A DNA stretch of 62,211 nucleotides. Source: an uncultured Eubacteriales bacterium (lineage in GTDB: Bacteria > Bacillota > Clostridia > Oscillospirales > Oscillospiraceae). The stretch spans positions 1-62,211 of the forward strand of contig ONVI01000021.1 in NCBI GenBank assembly GCA_900321275.1, read 5' to 3'. Within the stretch, counting starts at the first letter, position 1, and each line of letters begins with the position of its first letter. The notes beneath the pieces were generated by a model. It was not told where the DNA came from. It did not search any database and saw nothing but the letters and a program-made list of their open reading frames with translations. Below, one piece after another: positions 14,228-24,700 of the stretch. The translations under genes and the position numbers were made by a program.

Positions 14228-16141
14228 ATGTCAAAGAAGCAATTCAAAGCGGAATCCAAGCGGCTGCTCGATCTGATGATCAACTCCATATACACCAACA
14301 AGGAGATCTTTCTGCGTGAGATCATCTCCAACGCGTCCGACGCCATTGACAAGCTCTGCTACCTGTCTCTGACGGACGAGAACGTCGGCCTCAACCGCGC
14401 CGACTTTCGCATCGATGTGATCCCGGACAAGGAGGCCCGCACCCTCACGGTCAAGGACAACGGCATCGGCATGAGCCTGCAGGAGGCGGAGACCAACCTG
14501 GGCATCATTGCCAAGTCCGGCTCCGGCGCGTTCAAGGCGGAGATGGACAACAGCAAGGCCGAGGATCTGAGCATCATCGGCCAGTTCGGCGTCGGCTTTT
14601 ACGCGGCTTTTATGGTCTCCGACAAGGTCACGGTTCTCTCCCGCAAGTACGGTGAAGAGAAGGGCGTCAAGTGGGAATCCAGCGGCGCCGACGGCTATAC
14701 CGTCACGGAGATTGACCGTGATCAGGTCGGCACCGAGGTCATCATGCATCTCAAGCCCGACACCGAGGACGAGGTCTACGGCGTCTATCTGGAGATCTGG
14801 AAGCTCCGCGCCCTCATTAAGAAATACTCCGACTATGTGCGCTGGCCCATCATCATGGAGGTCGAGCGCAGCGAGAGCTACGATACCGGCGAGAAGAACG
14901 ACGACGGCAGCCCCAAGATGGACTACCGCACGGTCAAGCAGGAGGAGACCATCAACTCCATGATCCCGATCTGGCAGCGCGCAAAGAGCGAGGTCACGGA
15001 CGACGACTGCATCGCCTGGTATAAGGAGAAGCATCACGACGTCAAGGATCCCTGCGTACTGGTGCGCATCAACGCCGAGGGCACGGTCAGCTACAAGGCC
15101 ATGCTCTTTGTCCCCGGTGAGGAGCACGGCAGCCAGTACTACGGCGAGACCAAGGGCGGCATCACCCTCTACTCCAACGGCGTCATGATTATGGAAAACT
15201 GCGACAAGCTGGTGCACGACTATTTTGAGTTCGTCAAGGGTGTGGTGGATTCCCCCGACCTGTCGCTCAATATCTCCCGTGAGCTTTTGCAGCACGACCG
15301 CCAGCTCAAGATCATGGGCCAGAACATTGAAAAGCGCATCAAGGGCGAGCTTGAGAAGCTCATGAAGGAGGATCGCCCCAAATACGAGGAGTTCTTCCGC
15401 AACTACGGCGTGCATATTAAATGCGGCGTCTGCGACGAGTACGGCCGCTACAAGGATTTCCTGCGGGATCTGCTGATCTTCTACACCTCCGAGGATCACC
15501 AGATGACGCTCAAGGAGTATGTCGAGAACATGCCCGAGAGCCAGAAGGCCATTTACTACGCAAGCTCCGATTCCGTCAGGCACGCGCTGAGCCTGCCCCA
15601 GTGCGAGGAAGTGAAGAAGCGCGGCTATGAGATTCTGTGCCTCACCACCCCCATCGACGAGATGGTGCTGGAGGCCCTGCGCGATCAGGACGGCAAGACC
15701 TTCTGCAACGTCGTGACCGACGATCTGGGCTTTGAGACAGAGGAAGAGAAAAAAGCCGCCGAAGAGCGCGACATTGAGAACAAAGAGTTCCTCGATTTCG
15801 TCAAAGAATCCGTGGGCGACGCGGTGAGCAAGGTTCGCCTGAGCCGGAAGCTTGCCTCCCAGCCCTGCTGCCTGACCACCGAGGGCGGCCTGACCCTGGA
15901 GATGGAGAAGTACTTCCGCCGCGGGCCCAGCCCTGAGATGCGCTCCATCCGCGCGACCCGCGTTTTGGAGCTCAACCCTGAGCACAAGGCCGTCCAGAGC
16001 CTCAAATCCGCCTGGGAGAGCAGCGACACGGACAGGGCGAAGAACCTCGCCCTGATCCTCGCCCGCCTGGCCGAGCTGATGGCCGGGGCCGAGATCGAAG
16101 ATCCCGCCGCCTTCGTCAGCGAAGTAAGCGAGCTGTTTTGA
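14228..16141 (+). CDS. htpG: Chaperone HtpG (Hsp90)
   Basis: A 637-residue Hsp90 of normal bacterial length. The GHKL ATPase domain shows IFLREIISNASDAIDKL (catalytic Glu and Asn), VKDNGIGMS and GQFGVGFYAAF. The middle domain has NISRELLQHDRQLK with the ATP-contacting arginine, and the C-terminal part the dimerisation region. It refolds or remodels client proteins in the cytoplasm in an ATP cycle. GGAGG site seven bases before ATG; own promoter upstream. Ordinary member of the family. Confidence 0.97.
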   Translation: MSKKQFKAESKRLLDLMINSIYTNKEIFLREIISNASDAIDKLCYLSLTDENVGLNRADFRIDVIPDKEARTLTVKDNGIGMSLQEAETNLGIIAKSGSGAFKAEMDNSKAEDLSIIGQFGVGFYAAFMVSDKVTVLSRKYGEEKGVKWESSGADGYTVTEIDRDQVGTEVIMHLKPDTEDEVYGVYLEIWKLRALIKKYSDYVRWPIIMEVERSESYDTGEKNDDGSPKMDYRTVKQEETINSMIPIWQRAKSEVTDDDCIAWYKEKHHDVKDPCVLVRINAEGTVSYKAMLFVPGEEHGSQYYGETKGGITLYSNGVMIMENCDKLVHDYFEFVKGVVDSPDLSLNISRELLQHDRQLKIMGQNIEKRIKGELEKLMKEDRPKYEEFFRNYGVHIKCGVCDEYGRYKDFLRDLLIFYTSEDHQMTLKEYVENMPESQKAIYYASSDSVRHALSLPQCEEVKKRGYEILCLTTPIDEMVLEALRDQDGKTFCNVVTDDLGFETEEEKKAAEERDIENKEFLDFVKESVGDAVSKVRLSRKLASQPCCLTTEGGLTLEMEKYFRRGPSPEMRSIRATRVLELNPEHKAVQSLKSAWESSDTDRAKNLALILARLAELMAGAEIEDPAAFVSEVSELF

Positions 16142-16150
16142 GACCACGCC

Positions 16151-16306
16151 GCTTGCCTCCCCTCCGGGGGAGGTGGCACGGCCGATCTCCCGCGAGGCCG
16201 TGACGGATGGAGTCAACGCGCGTCTTTTTGAGAGCTCAAAATACCGGCGCTGACTCCCTCAGTCACCGGTGTGCGCACCGGTGACAGCTCCCTCAGGGAG
16301 GGAGCC
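16151..16306. repeat. MITE-like element, copy B (GGAGTCA...TGACTCC family)
   Basis: A CTCCCC/GGGGAG hairpin, a GCACGGCC...GGCCGTG stem, GGAGTCA, the core GCGTCTTTTTGAGAGCTCAAAATA, TGACTCC, the palindrome CACCGGTGTGCGCACCGGTG and a final CTCCCTC/GAGGGAG hairpin. It closely matches copy A at 3703-3815 and fills the gap between htpG and hemW. Confidence 0.7.
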
Positions 16307-16327
16307 AGACCAAGACAGGAGCAAGCC

Positions 16328-17596
16328 ATGAGTCGACCGAGATTAGGTATTTATGTCCATATCCCTTTCTGCGCATCGAAATGCGGCTACTGCGATTTCT
16401 ATTCCCTCGCGGGCTGCGATCATCTGATGCCGGAGTACCAGCAGGCGCTGATCGCGCATATCAAGGAATCTTCCCACTCCATCCGGAGCTTTGAGGTGGA
16501 TTCGATCTACTTCGGCGGCGGCACCCCCAGCTTTTACGGGGCCGACCGCCTGGTGCAGATTCTGGATCAGTTCAAGCTCAACGGCAATGTGCGCCTCGAT
16601 TCCGAGATCAGCGTGGAGTGCAACCCCGATTCTCTCAGCCCCACGGCGCTCAAGCTGCTGCGGGAGGAGGGGGTCAACCGCCTCTCCATCGGCGTGCAGG
16701 CCAGCGACAACAACCTGTTGAAGCTCATTGGCCGCCGCCACAGCTTCCAGCAGGCGCAGAAGGCTTTCCGGGACGCGCGGCTGGCGGGCTTTGACAATAT
16801 CAGTCTCGACCTCATGTACGGCCTGCCCAGCCAGACCAAGCGTGACTGGGCCGACACCCTCGCCAGGATCGTCGAGATGCATCCGGAGCATATCTCCTGC
16901 TACGGCCTGAAGCTGGAGCCGGGGACAAAGATGTACCGGGAGTATAAGGATTCGCCCATCCTGCCCAGCGACGACGAGCAGGCGGACATGTACTCCTACG
17001 CCGCCGAGATGCTGGAGCGCTACGGATACAAGCAGTACGAGATCTCCAACTTCGCCGCGCCGGGCTTTGAGTCACGTCACAACCTGAAATACTGGAACAT
17101 GGACGATTATATCAGCTTCGGCCCGGGCGCGCACTCCTGCGTGGGCAATATCCGCTACAGCTACGTCAAGGATCTGCGCGAGTATATCTCCGGCGTGCAC
17201 CGCAAGGTCAGCATCGTGGACGAGTATGAGGAGATCAGCCCCCTTGAGCGGGCGGTGGAGTACGTCATGCTCGCCATGCGCACGTCGCGCGGCATCTCCC
17301 GCTATGACTACGCCACGCGTACCCAGTGCGACTGGCAGCCCATCCAGCAGGTGCTGGAGGCCTTCCGGGAGAAGGGCTGGGTCGCGCAGACGGAGGATCG
17401 CTGGCACTTCACGGTGCCGGGTTTTCTGATCTCCAACACGCTGATCGGCATCATGCTCGAGACGCAGGCCAACGGCCGCATCGAGGGCTCGCCCTGGATC
17501 AGCGACGCGGAATACGCCGAGCGCCGGGTCAATCTGCCCAAGGGCGAAGAGGAGCTCTTCGCGGAGCTCTACGAGCAACAGAAGAAACAAAAATAA
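16328..17596 (+). CDS. hemW: Radical SAM protein HemW (heme chaperone, CPO-III-like)
   Basis: A 422-residue protein. The start is placed at ATG 16328 (AGGAG upstream), not at the longer open frame. The radical SAM cluster ligands are Cys15, Cys19 and Cys22 in CASKCGYC, followed by YFGGGTPS (SAM glycine motif) and SIGVQ. The C-terminal HemN_C domain is present. Members of this size with the CxxxCxxC spacing but without the HemN N-terminal extension are usually HemW, which inserts heme into respiratory proteins, rather than true coproporphyrinogen dehydrogenases; that choice is inference. Confidence 0.85.
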   Translation: MSRPRLGIYVHIPFCASKCGYCDFYSLAGCDHLMPEYQQALIAHIKESSHSIRSFEVDSIYFGGGTPSFYGADRLVQILDQFKLNGNVRLDSEISVECNPDSLSPTALKLLREEGVNRLSIGVQASDNNLLKLIGRRHSFQQAQKAFRDARLAGFDNISLDLMYGLPSQTKRDWADTLARIVEMHPEHISCYGLKLEPGTKMYREYKDSPILPSDDEQADMYSYAAEMLERYGYKQYEISNFAAPGFESRHNLKYWNMDDYISFGPGAHSCVGNIRYSYVKDLREYISGVHRKVSIVDEYEEISPLERAVEYVMLAMRTSRGISRYDYATRTQCDWQPIQQVLEAFREKGWVAQTEDRWHFTVPGFLISNTLIGIMLETQANGRIEGSPWISDAEYAERRVNLPKGEEELFAELYEQQKKQK

Positions 17597-17632
17597 CAGA
17601 GACAAAGCAAAGATACAGACTGAGGGATCACA

Positions 17633-19270
17633 TTGAGCGACAACTTTGACAAGCTGCTGGAAAACAAGATACAGAATACCCCCGAAAAGAAAGAGCCCCC
17701 GCAGAAAAGGCCGGAAAAAAGGATGGGCTTCGGCAAGCGTCTGCTGCTGACCTGTGTCATCGTGCTGTGCGTGGCAGCGCTGCTGGTCTGCGGCGCCGCG
17801 GTCTGGGGCTACCGATTGAGCGTCAATGGCGTAAACCTGCCGAACGTGTATATCGACGGCGTCTCCGTCGGCGGCATGACGCCCGAGGAGACCGCCGACG
17901 CCCTGCGCGAGGCGCAATGGGACGCCCTTGAGGGGGAAAGCCTCGCGGTCAGCCTCCCCGCCGGGGCGGGCTTTCGCGTGGACTACCTGCGCTCCGGCGC
18001 GGTGATGAGCCGGGACGAGGCGGTGCGCCTCGCCTGCGCCTACGGTCATGAGGGGGACGTGTTCACAAACCTCCGGGACTATCTGCTGAACTGTCTCAGC
18101 CCCGTGGACGTGGCGACGAAGGAGCGGACGCTGGACGAGACCTACATCCGCGCCTGCATGGACGAGGGACGCAGGGCGCTGGACGATATTCTCCGGAAGG
18201 ACGCCTGGAGGCTGGACGAGGAGGGCAAACGCCTGATTTTCGTCAAGGGCGCGGGCGGGGTCGAGCTGGACACCGAAGCCCTCTATGACGCGGTGTGCGC
18301 CGCGCTGAAGGCCGGGGAGAAGGAAATACACTTCGACAAGCTCCTCCGTGACATTCAGATGCCGAACCTGGCGCAGATCTATGACCAGGTCGCGGTTGAG
18401 CCGGTCAACGCCTACTTCGACACCGGGATTCGCGACATCGTGCCCGAGACGGTGGGGCGCAGCTTCGACACGGAGGCGGCCGTACAGCTCTGGCAGGCGG
18501 CGAACATCGGCGAACAGGTGGTCGTCCCGATCACGGAAATTCAGCCGGAATACACGGCGGAGGCGCTCAACGCCATCCTCTTCCGCGATTTGCTGGGCGC
18601 GCAGATGACCTATTATTACGGCTCCACGCCCGAGCGCGTCAACAACATCCGCCTTGCGGCGAGTAAGCTGGACGGCCTGGTGCTCCTGCCGGACGAGACC
18701 TTCTCGTATAACGACGTGGTAGGCCAGCGCACCGAGGCCGCGGGCTTTCAGATCGCCAAAGCCTACAGCGACGGCCAGGAGGTGGACGAGCTGGGAGGCG
18801 GCATCTGCCAGGTGAGCTCCACGCTCTACGGCGCGGCGCTCTACGCGAGGCTCAAAATCCTCACGCGGCAGAACCACTACTTCAAGGTCGGCTATCTCGA
18901 CTACGGCCTCGACGCCACCGTGAGCTGGCGGCAGCCCGATTTCCGCTTCAAGAACAACCGGGAGTTTCCCGTCAAGCTCGCCGCCTATGTCAACGAGGGC
19001 GAGCAGTCCCTGGTGGTGGAGATCTGGGGCACGGATTTTGACGGCATCAGCGTGAAGCTCTACCACACGGAGGAGGACGTCTTTGACGAGGAGCTGCCCT
19101 GGGTGCTGGTGGGCAAGCGCATCCACACCTACGGCGACCTCTACGACGCGGACGGCAACTACCTCAATACCGTCAGTGAGAATACCGGCGTCTACTACTT
19201 CCACGACGAGGACATCGAATGGCCCGACAACTACATCCGAAACCGCGGCGAGGATCAGTATCTGGGGTGA
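17633..19270 (+). CDS. VanW-family membrane-anchored protein
   Basis: A 545-residue protein starting at a TTG (GAGGG upstream). A charged cytoplasmic start is followed by one transmembrane helix (about 36-58). The extracellular part holds a peptidoglycan-binding-like region with PNVYIDGVSVGGMTPEEA-type repeats, and the VanW domain at about 335-460 with LLPDETFSYNDVVG and LGGGICQVSSTLYGAAL. VanW proteins are common in Clostridia and sit next to cell-wall functions, but the biochemical role is unknown. Located between hemW and metG on the same strand. Confidence 0.85.
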   Translation: MSDNFDKLLENKIQNTPEKKEPPQKRPEKRMGFGKRLLLTCVIVLCVAALLVCGAAVWGYRLSVNGVNLPNVYIDGVSVGGMTPEETADALREAQWDALEGESLAVSLPAGAGFRVDYLRSGAVMSRDEAVRLACAYGHEGDVFTNLRDYLLNCLSPVDVATKERTLDETYIRACMDEGRRALDDILRKDAWRLDEEGKRLIFVKGAGGVELDTEALYDAVCAALKAGEKEIHFDKLLRDIQMPNLAQIYDQVAVEPVNAYFDTGIRDIVPETVGRSFDTEAAVQLWQAANIGEQVVVPITEIQPEYTAEALNAILFRDLLGAQMTYYYGSTPERVNNIRLAASKLDGLVLLPDETFSYNDVVGQRTEAAGFQIAKAYSDGQEVDELGGGICQVSSTLYGAALYARLKILTRQNHYFKVGYLDYGLDATVSWRQPDFRFKNNREFPVKLAAYVNEGEQSLVVEIWGTDFDGISVKLYHTEEDVFDEELPWVLVGKRIHTYGDLYDADGNYLNTVSENTGVYYFHDEDIEWPDNYIRNRGEDQYLG

Positions 19271-19345
19271 GCGCGCCCCTGCCTTCCCTCTCTGAGGGAG
19301 CCAAAGCGGAATTTGATTTGAATTTCAAATACAGGAGAAGAGAGT

Positions 19346-21301
19346 ATGGAAAACAGGAAGACCTTTTACATCACCACCCCGATTTATTACCCCTCGGACA
19401 AGCTGCACATCGGCCACACCTACTGCACCGTCGCAACCGACAGCTTCGCCCGCTACAAGCGGCTGCGCGGCTATGACGTGATGTTCCTGACCGGCACGGA
19501 CGAGCACGGCCAGAAGATCGAGGAGAAGGCGAAGGCCGCGGGCGTCACGCCCCAGCAGTTTGTGGACAGGATCGTCGAAGGCGAGGGCGGCATCCTCGAC
19601 CTGTGGAAGCTGATGAACATCTCCAACGACCGCTTCATCCGCACCACCGACGATTACCATGTCCAGTCCATCCAGCGCATCTTCAAAAAGATGTATGACA
19701 ACGGCGATATCTACAAGGGCTCCTACAAGGGCAAGTACTGCACCCCCTGCGAGAGCTTCTGGACCGAGAGCCAGCTCAAGAACGGCATGTGCCCCGACTG
19801 CGGCCGCCCCGTCCATGACGCCGAAGAGGAAGCCTACTTCTTCCGTCTCTCCAAGTACGCAAAGCCCGTGCAGGAGCTGCTGGAGACCGGCACCTTCCTC
19901 GAGCCCGCCTCCCGTGTCAACGAGATGATCAACAACTTCATCAAGCCGGGCCTTGAGGATCTGTGCGTGTCCCGCACCAGCTTTACCTGGGGTATCCCCG
20001 TGGACTTTGATCCGGGCCATGTGGTCTATGTGTGGGTGGACGCCCTGTCCAACTACATCACCGCCCTCGGCTATCTCAACGACCGCTACGACGATTTTGA
20101 GAAGTTCTGGCCCGCCGACTGCCACATCGTCGGCAAGGAGATCGTCCGCTTCCACTCCATCATCTGGCCCGCCATGCTCATGAGCCTCGGCCTGCCCATG
20201 CCGAAAAAGGTCTACGGTCACGGCTGGCTCGTCATCGACGGCGGCAAGATGTCCAAGTCCAAGGGCAACGTGGTCGACCCCTACGTGCTGGCCGACAAGT
20301 TCGGCGTGGACGCGCTGCGCTTCTTCCTGCTGCGCACCTTCCCCTTCGGCTCGGACGGCAACTTCTCCAATGAGCTGCTGATCTCCACCATCAACACCGA
20401 CCTTGCAAACGACCTCGGCAACCTCGTCTCCCGCACGACAGCCATGGTCGAAAAGTACTTCGGCGGCAAGCTCCCGACGGAGCGGGAGGCTGACGCCCTG
20501 GACGACGAGCTGGTCGCCCTCATCAAGGCGGCGCCGGAGAAGTACGCCGCGCAGATGGACAATTTCCAGCCCCATCTCGCCCTGGATGAGATCTTCAAGC
20601 TCATCCAGCGCGCCAACAAGTATATCGACGAGACCATGCCCTGGGCGCTGGCGAAGGACGAGGGGAAGAAAGCCCGCCTTGCCTCCGTGATGTACAATCT
20701 GCTCGAGGCCCTGCGCGTCTCGCTCATCCTGCTCACGCCCTTCATCCCCGAAAGCTGTGAAAAGGCCTTCGCCCAGATCGGCGCAAACGCGTCCGTCCGG
20801 ACCTGGGACTCTGCTCTCGTTTACGGCGCCCTGCCCGCAGACGTCGAAGTCCGCAAGGGCGAGACCCTCTTCCCCCGCATCGACGCGGTGAAGATGCTTG
20901 AGGAGCTGGAGCAGGCCGAGAAGGCCGCAAACGCCCCGAAGGTCAAGGTCAACCCCGTCCTGCCCGATGTGACCATCGACGAGTTTGCCAAATGCGACAT
21001 GCGCGTGTGCAAGGTTCTCGCCTGCGAAGCCGTCAAAAAGAGCGACAAGCTGTTAAAATTTCAGCTCGACGACGGCAGCGGCACGCCCCGTCAGATTCTC
21101 TCCGGCATCCATAAGTTCTACGAGCCCGAGGAGCTCGTCGGCAAGACCGTCGTCGCCATCCTGAATCTGCCCCCGCGCAAGATGATGGGCCAGATGTCAA
21201 ACGGCATGCTGCTCTCCGCCGTGCGCGAGGTCGACGGCAAGGAGGAGCTGCATCTTTTGATGCTCGACGACGCCGTCCCCGCCGGCGCGCAGCTCTGCTG
21301 A
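19346..21301 (+). CDS. metG: Methionyl-tRNA synthetase with C-terminal tRNA-binding domain
   Basis: A 651-residue class I synthetase that charges tRNA-Met. HIGH motif at 21-24 (KLHIGHTYCT), KMSKS at 301-305, and a zinc knuckle with Cys132, Cys135, Cys149 and Cys152. The last ~105 residues are the EMAP/Trbp111-like tRNA-binding domain (FAKCDMRVCKVLACE), which makes MetG dimeric. AGGAG precedes the ATG. No T-box structure was recognised in the 75-base gap upstream. Confidence 0.97.
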   Translation: MENRKTFYITTPIYYPSDKLHIGHTYCTVATDSFARYKRLRGYDVMFLTGTDEHGQKIEEKAKAAGVTPQQFVDRIVEGEGGILDLWKLMNISNDRFIRTTDDYHVQSIQRIFKKMYDNGDIYKGSYKGKYCTPCESFWTESQLKNGMCPDCGRPVHDAEEEAYFFRLSKYAKPVQELLETGTFLEPASRVNEMINNFIKPGLEDLCVSRTSFTWGIPVDFDPGHVVYVWVDALSNYITALGYLNDRYDDFEKFWPADCHIVGKEIVRFHSIIWPAMLMSLGLPMPKKVYGHGWLVIDGGKMSKSKGNVVDPYVLADKFGVDALRFFLLRTFPFGSDGNFSNELLISTINTDLANDLGNLVSRTTAMVEKYFGGKLPTEREADALDDELVALIKAAPEKYAAQMDNFQPHLALDEIFKLIQRANKYIDETMPWALAKDEGKKARLASVMYNLLEALRVSLILLTPFIPESCEKAFAQIGANASVRTWDSALVYGALPADVEVRKGETLFPRIDAVKMLEELEQAEKAANAPKVKVNPVLPDVTIDEFAKCDMRVCKVLACEAVKKSDKLLKFQLDDGSGTPRQILSGIHKFYEPEELVGKTVVAILNLPPRKMMGQMSNGMLLSAVREVDGKEELHLLMLDDAVPAGAQLC

Positions 21302-21307
21302 GAAAAC

Positions 21308-21346
21308 ACGGAAGAGGCGCAAAAAACTGCGCCTCTTCTGCATTTT
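21308..21346 (+). terminator. metG terminator
   Basis: Stem GAAGAGGCGCA/TGCGCCTCTTC with a six-base loop, then TGCATTTTT. Confidence 0.8.
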
Positions 21347-21361
21347 TCGCGTTTTGGGTGG

Positions 21362-21390
21362 TTGACAAAGCGCCGCAGCTTTATTATGAT
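21362..21390 (+). promoter_or_regulatory. Promoter of the small membrane protein gene
   Basis: -35 TTGACA (21362-21367), 17-base spacer, -10 TATGAT (21385-21390). Confidence 0.7.
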
Positions 21391-21428
21391 TACGATACGG
21401 ATAGTATAACAGATTGCGAGGAACGAAT

Positions 21429-21668
21429 ATGGACGGCGAAATGCTCAAATATATGATCTATCTCTGGATGCTGGCGGTTGCGGGCGTCGGCGGGCTTACG
21501 TTTCTGGCAGACCTGATCTGGACGGCCTGCTTCAAAGTCACCGACGGTACGGCCGCAAAATTCAAGAGGGCCGCGTTTGTGAAATGCTTTCTGCGCTTTT
21601 TCCTGCTCGTCGTCATTCTGGCCGCAGCCTACGCCGCCGCCCAATACCTGGGCAGCATGACCACCTGA
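21429..21668 (+). CDS. Small two-helix membrane protein, unknown function
   Basis: A 79-residue protein. ATG 21429 is preferred to an in-frame TTG at 21414 because GAGGA lies seven bases before it. Two hydrophobic helices (about 7-32 and 54-75) flank a basic loop (KFKRAAFVK), so both ends are probably on the same side of the membrane. Own promoter and shared downstream terminator. The family is not recognised. Confidence 0.6.
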   Translation: MDGEMLKYMIYLWMLAVAGVGGLTFLADLIWTACFKVTDGTAAKFKRAAFVKCFLRFFLLVVILAAAYAAAQYLGSMTT

Positions 21669-21738
21669 GCAGGGCTGCAAACGCTGTAGTCTGCTTTTCA
21701 CGTTCTGAAAGATCGACAAAACAGGATTTTTTCCGATC

Positions 21739-21774
21739 AAAAAACCAGATCCGCGTATGCGGATCTGGTTTTTT
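21739..21774. terminator. Bidirectional terminator between converging genes
   Basis: Perfect 16-base stem AAAAAACCAGATCCGC / GCGGATCTGGTTTTTT with a GTAT loop, serving the plus-strand small protein gene and the minus-strand reductase gene. Confidence 0.85.
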
Positions 21775-21790
21775 GTTGGGTTGGTATCGA

Positions 21791-24700
21791 TTACGCGGCG
21801 TTGGCCAGCTCATCCGCGGCGAAGTCCGCGGCGCTCTGACCGGCGATGCGGCCGAAGATGGTGAAGTCGGCCACGGCGTTGCCGCCGAGACGGTTGTTGC
21901 CGTGCACGCCGCCAGTGGTCTCGCCGGCTGCAAAGAGACCGGGGATAACCGCGCCGTCGGTGCCGATGACCTCGGCGTTGTCGTTGATCTTAATGCCGCC
22001 CATGGTGTGGTGGACGCCGGGCTGCACCTTGATGGCGTAGAAGGGTGCCTGATCGAGGGGATTGGCGAAGGAGACGCGGCCGAATTCCTTGTCCTCCTTG
22101 GCCTCCACGCAGGCGTTCCAGGCCGCCATGGTCTCGGCCAGCACGTCGGCGGGAGCGCCGATGGCCCCGGCCAGCTCTTCCCAGGTTTCGCCCTTCTCGG
22201 CGAAGCCCTTGTTGATATAGCCCTGGATGACGTTGGAGGCGTCGCTCATGCGGCTGTCGACGATGAGCCAGGCATAGCCGCCGGTCTGCTCAAACTCGGC
22301 AGCAGAGACCTTGTCGCGGGTGGAGACCTCATCGAAGAAGCGCTTGCCCTCCTGGTTGACCAGGATGGCGCCGTCGCCGCGCAGACCCTCGGTGATGAGG
22401 TTTGCGCTGGTGCCTTCCACGTGGACGGTCGGGTGGAGCTGGATCTCAGCCATGTCGACGGTGTCCGCGCCGACGGCCTGGGCCATCTGGATGCCCTGGC
22501 CCTGGATGCCGGGGGCGTTGGTGGTGATGAAGCCGTCAAGCTCGGGACGGACGGCCTTGATCATGTCGTTGTTCGCGCCGAAGCCGCCGGAGGCGATGAC
22601 CACCGCCTTGGCGTTGATGGTGTAGTTTGCGTCCGGGCCCTCGGCCTTCACGCCGACGGCCGTGCCGTTATCCATCAGGATCTCGACGGCGGGAGTGTCG
22701 GTCATGAGCTTGATGCCGCGGTTTTCAAGGTTCTGCTGGAGCAGGGGGACGACGTACGCGCCGACGGAGATGACCTTGCCGTTTTCGTCCACCGGGCGGT
22801 GGATGCGCTTGACGGAGGCGCCGCCGAAGGCCGCGACGTTGTGAAGGATGATCTCGGGATTGAGGGAATCGAGCCAGGCAATGGCGTCGGGGCTGGACTC
22901 AACCAGCTTCTGCACCAGGGCGGGGTCGTTCTTGCCGCCGCCGCCGATCAGGGTGTCGAGCTGGAAGAGCTCAGAGGTATCGAAGTAGCCCTCGGGAGCG
23001 GCCTGGTAGGCCTCCCACTGCTCAGCGACGATCTTGCCGAGCTCCTGGATGCGCGCGTTGTCGGGGTAATTGGCGACCTTCTTGAGGGTGGCCTCCACGC
23101 CCGCGGCTTCCTTGAACTCATTCTGGTTGCGCCATTCGGTGGGGCCGGCGTTCATGCCGCCGGTGGAACGGACGGAGTTGCCGCCGGGGAAGGCGGTGCT
23201 CTCGAGAAGGATGACGTTCTTGCCCGCGTCGGTGGCGGTGATGGCGGCGGTCATGCCCGCGCCGCCCGCGCCGATGACGACCACGTCACAGTCAAGGGTC
23301 TCCTCCGCCTTCTCGGCGGGGGCCGCAGCCCCGGCGGGAGCGCCGGTGTAGGCGGCGGGATCAAAGCCCAGAGAGGTCAGGGCTTCGGTGACGGCGGTCT
23401 TGATGGCGGTGGAGGTGACGGTCGCGCCGGTGATGGCGTCGACGTCGACGGTGTTGCCCGCGACCATCGCGGCGGGCAGCTTTTCAGCGGCCACGGAGCC
23501 GATGCCCGGGGTCTCGTTCTGCTCGAGGATGTTGACTTCGTAGATGGTGGCGGCGTCGGCCTTGACCTCAACCACCACGTCGCCGCCGATGCCGGGGGCC
23601 TTGGCGGTGGCGGTCGCAACGTCGGCAGGCTCTTCCTTGGCCGCGGCGGTCTCGGAAGCGCCGCCCTTGGCAAACTCGGAGGCGCTCATGCCGGCGATGC
23701 GTCCGAAGACGATGAAATCGCAGACAGCATTGCCGCCCACGCGGTTGCCGCCGTGGATGCCGCCGGTGGTCTCGCCGCAGGCGAAGAGGCCGGGGATCAC
23801 ATTGCCGTCGGTATCAATGACTTCGGCCTTCTCGTCGATCTTGATGCCGCCCATGGTGTGGTGGATGCCCGGGGCAATCTTGATGGCGTAGAAGGGGGCG
23901 GTGGCCTGTGCCTCCATGCCGTTGTTGCGGCCCCATTCCTCGTCCACGCCCTTGGCGCAGGACTCGTTCCAGGCGACCATGGTGTTGACAAAGTTTTCCA
24001 CCGCGTCGCCCTCAAGGCCCATCTCCCTGGCCAGGGCCACATAGGTATCACCGGTCAGGGCGTAGCCGCCGTCGATGAACTTCTTGGTAAGGGCCAGGTG
24101 GTCGACCAGGTTCTGGTCGAAGATGATGAAGCAATAGCCGTCCGGCTGCTTGAGCTCGGCCTGGGAGACCACGTCACGGCCCGCCAGATCGTTGACGAAG
24201 CGCTTGCCCTCGGTGTTGACGATGACAGCGCCGTAGCTGCGCAGGGACTCGGACACCAGCAGTCCGTTGGACTGGATGACCGTCGGGTGGAGCTGGATCT
24301 GCTCCATATCGACCGTGTCCGCGCCGACAGCCTGGGCCATCATAATGCCGTCGCCCTGTGCGCCGGCGTGGTTGGTGGTGACGGCGTTGGCAAGGCTGGG
24401 ATCATAGCTTGCCATCAGGTCGAAGTTTGCGCCGAAGCCGCCGGTTGCGAGCACGACGGATTTGGCGTTGATGGTGTAGTTGTGATCCTCGTCCTCGGCC
24501 TTGACGCCGACGGCCCGGCCGTTATCCATCAGGATCTCGGTGGCCTTGGTGTTCACGCGCACGTCGATGCCCAGCTCCTCAGCCTTGGCGGAGAGCTTGG
24601 CGACGAGGTAGCTGCCGACGGCCTGACCGTCAGCGGGCTGGTGCAGGTACTGGTGCTGGGTGCCGCCGGTGGCCTTGACCTTTTCCAGCGGGGCGTCGAT

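Noticed and set aside
14231-16216. Minus-strand open frame of 661 codons opposite htpG
   Set aside because: Low-complexity antisense translation with no motifs; htpG on the plus strand is complete and conserved. The long frames opposite hemW/VanW, lepA, fakA, the esterase and secY were rejected for the same reason.
19271-19345. T-box riboswitch before metG
   Set aside because: The gap is only 75 bases and has neither the T-box sequence nor room for the stem I structure; only a GAGGGAG-type hairpin is present.
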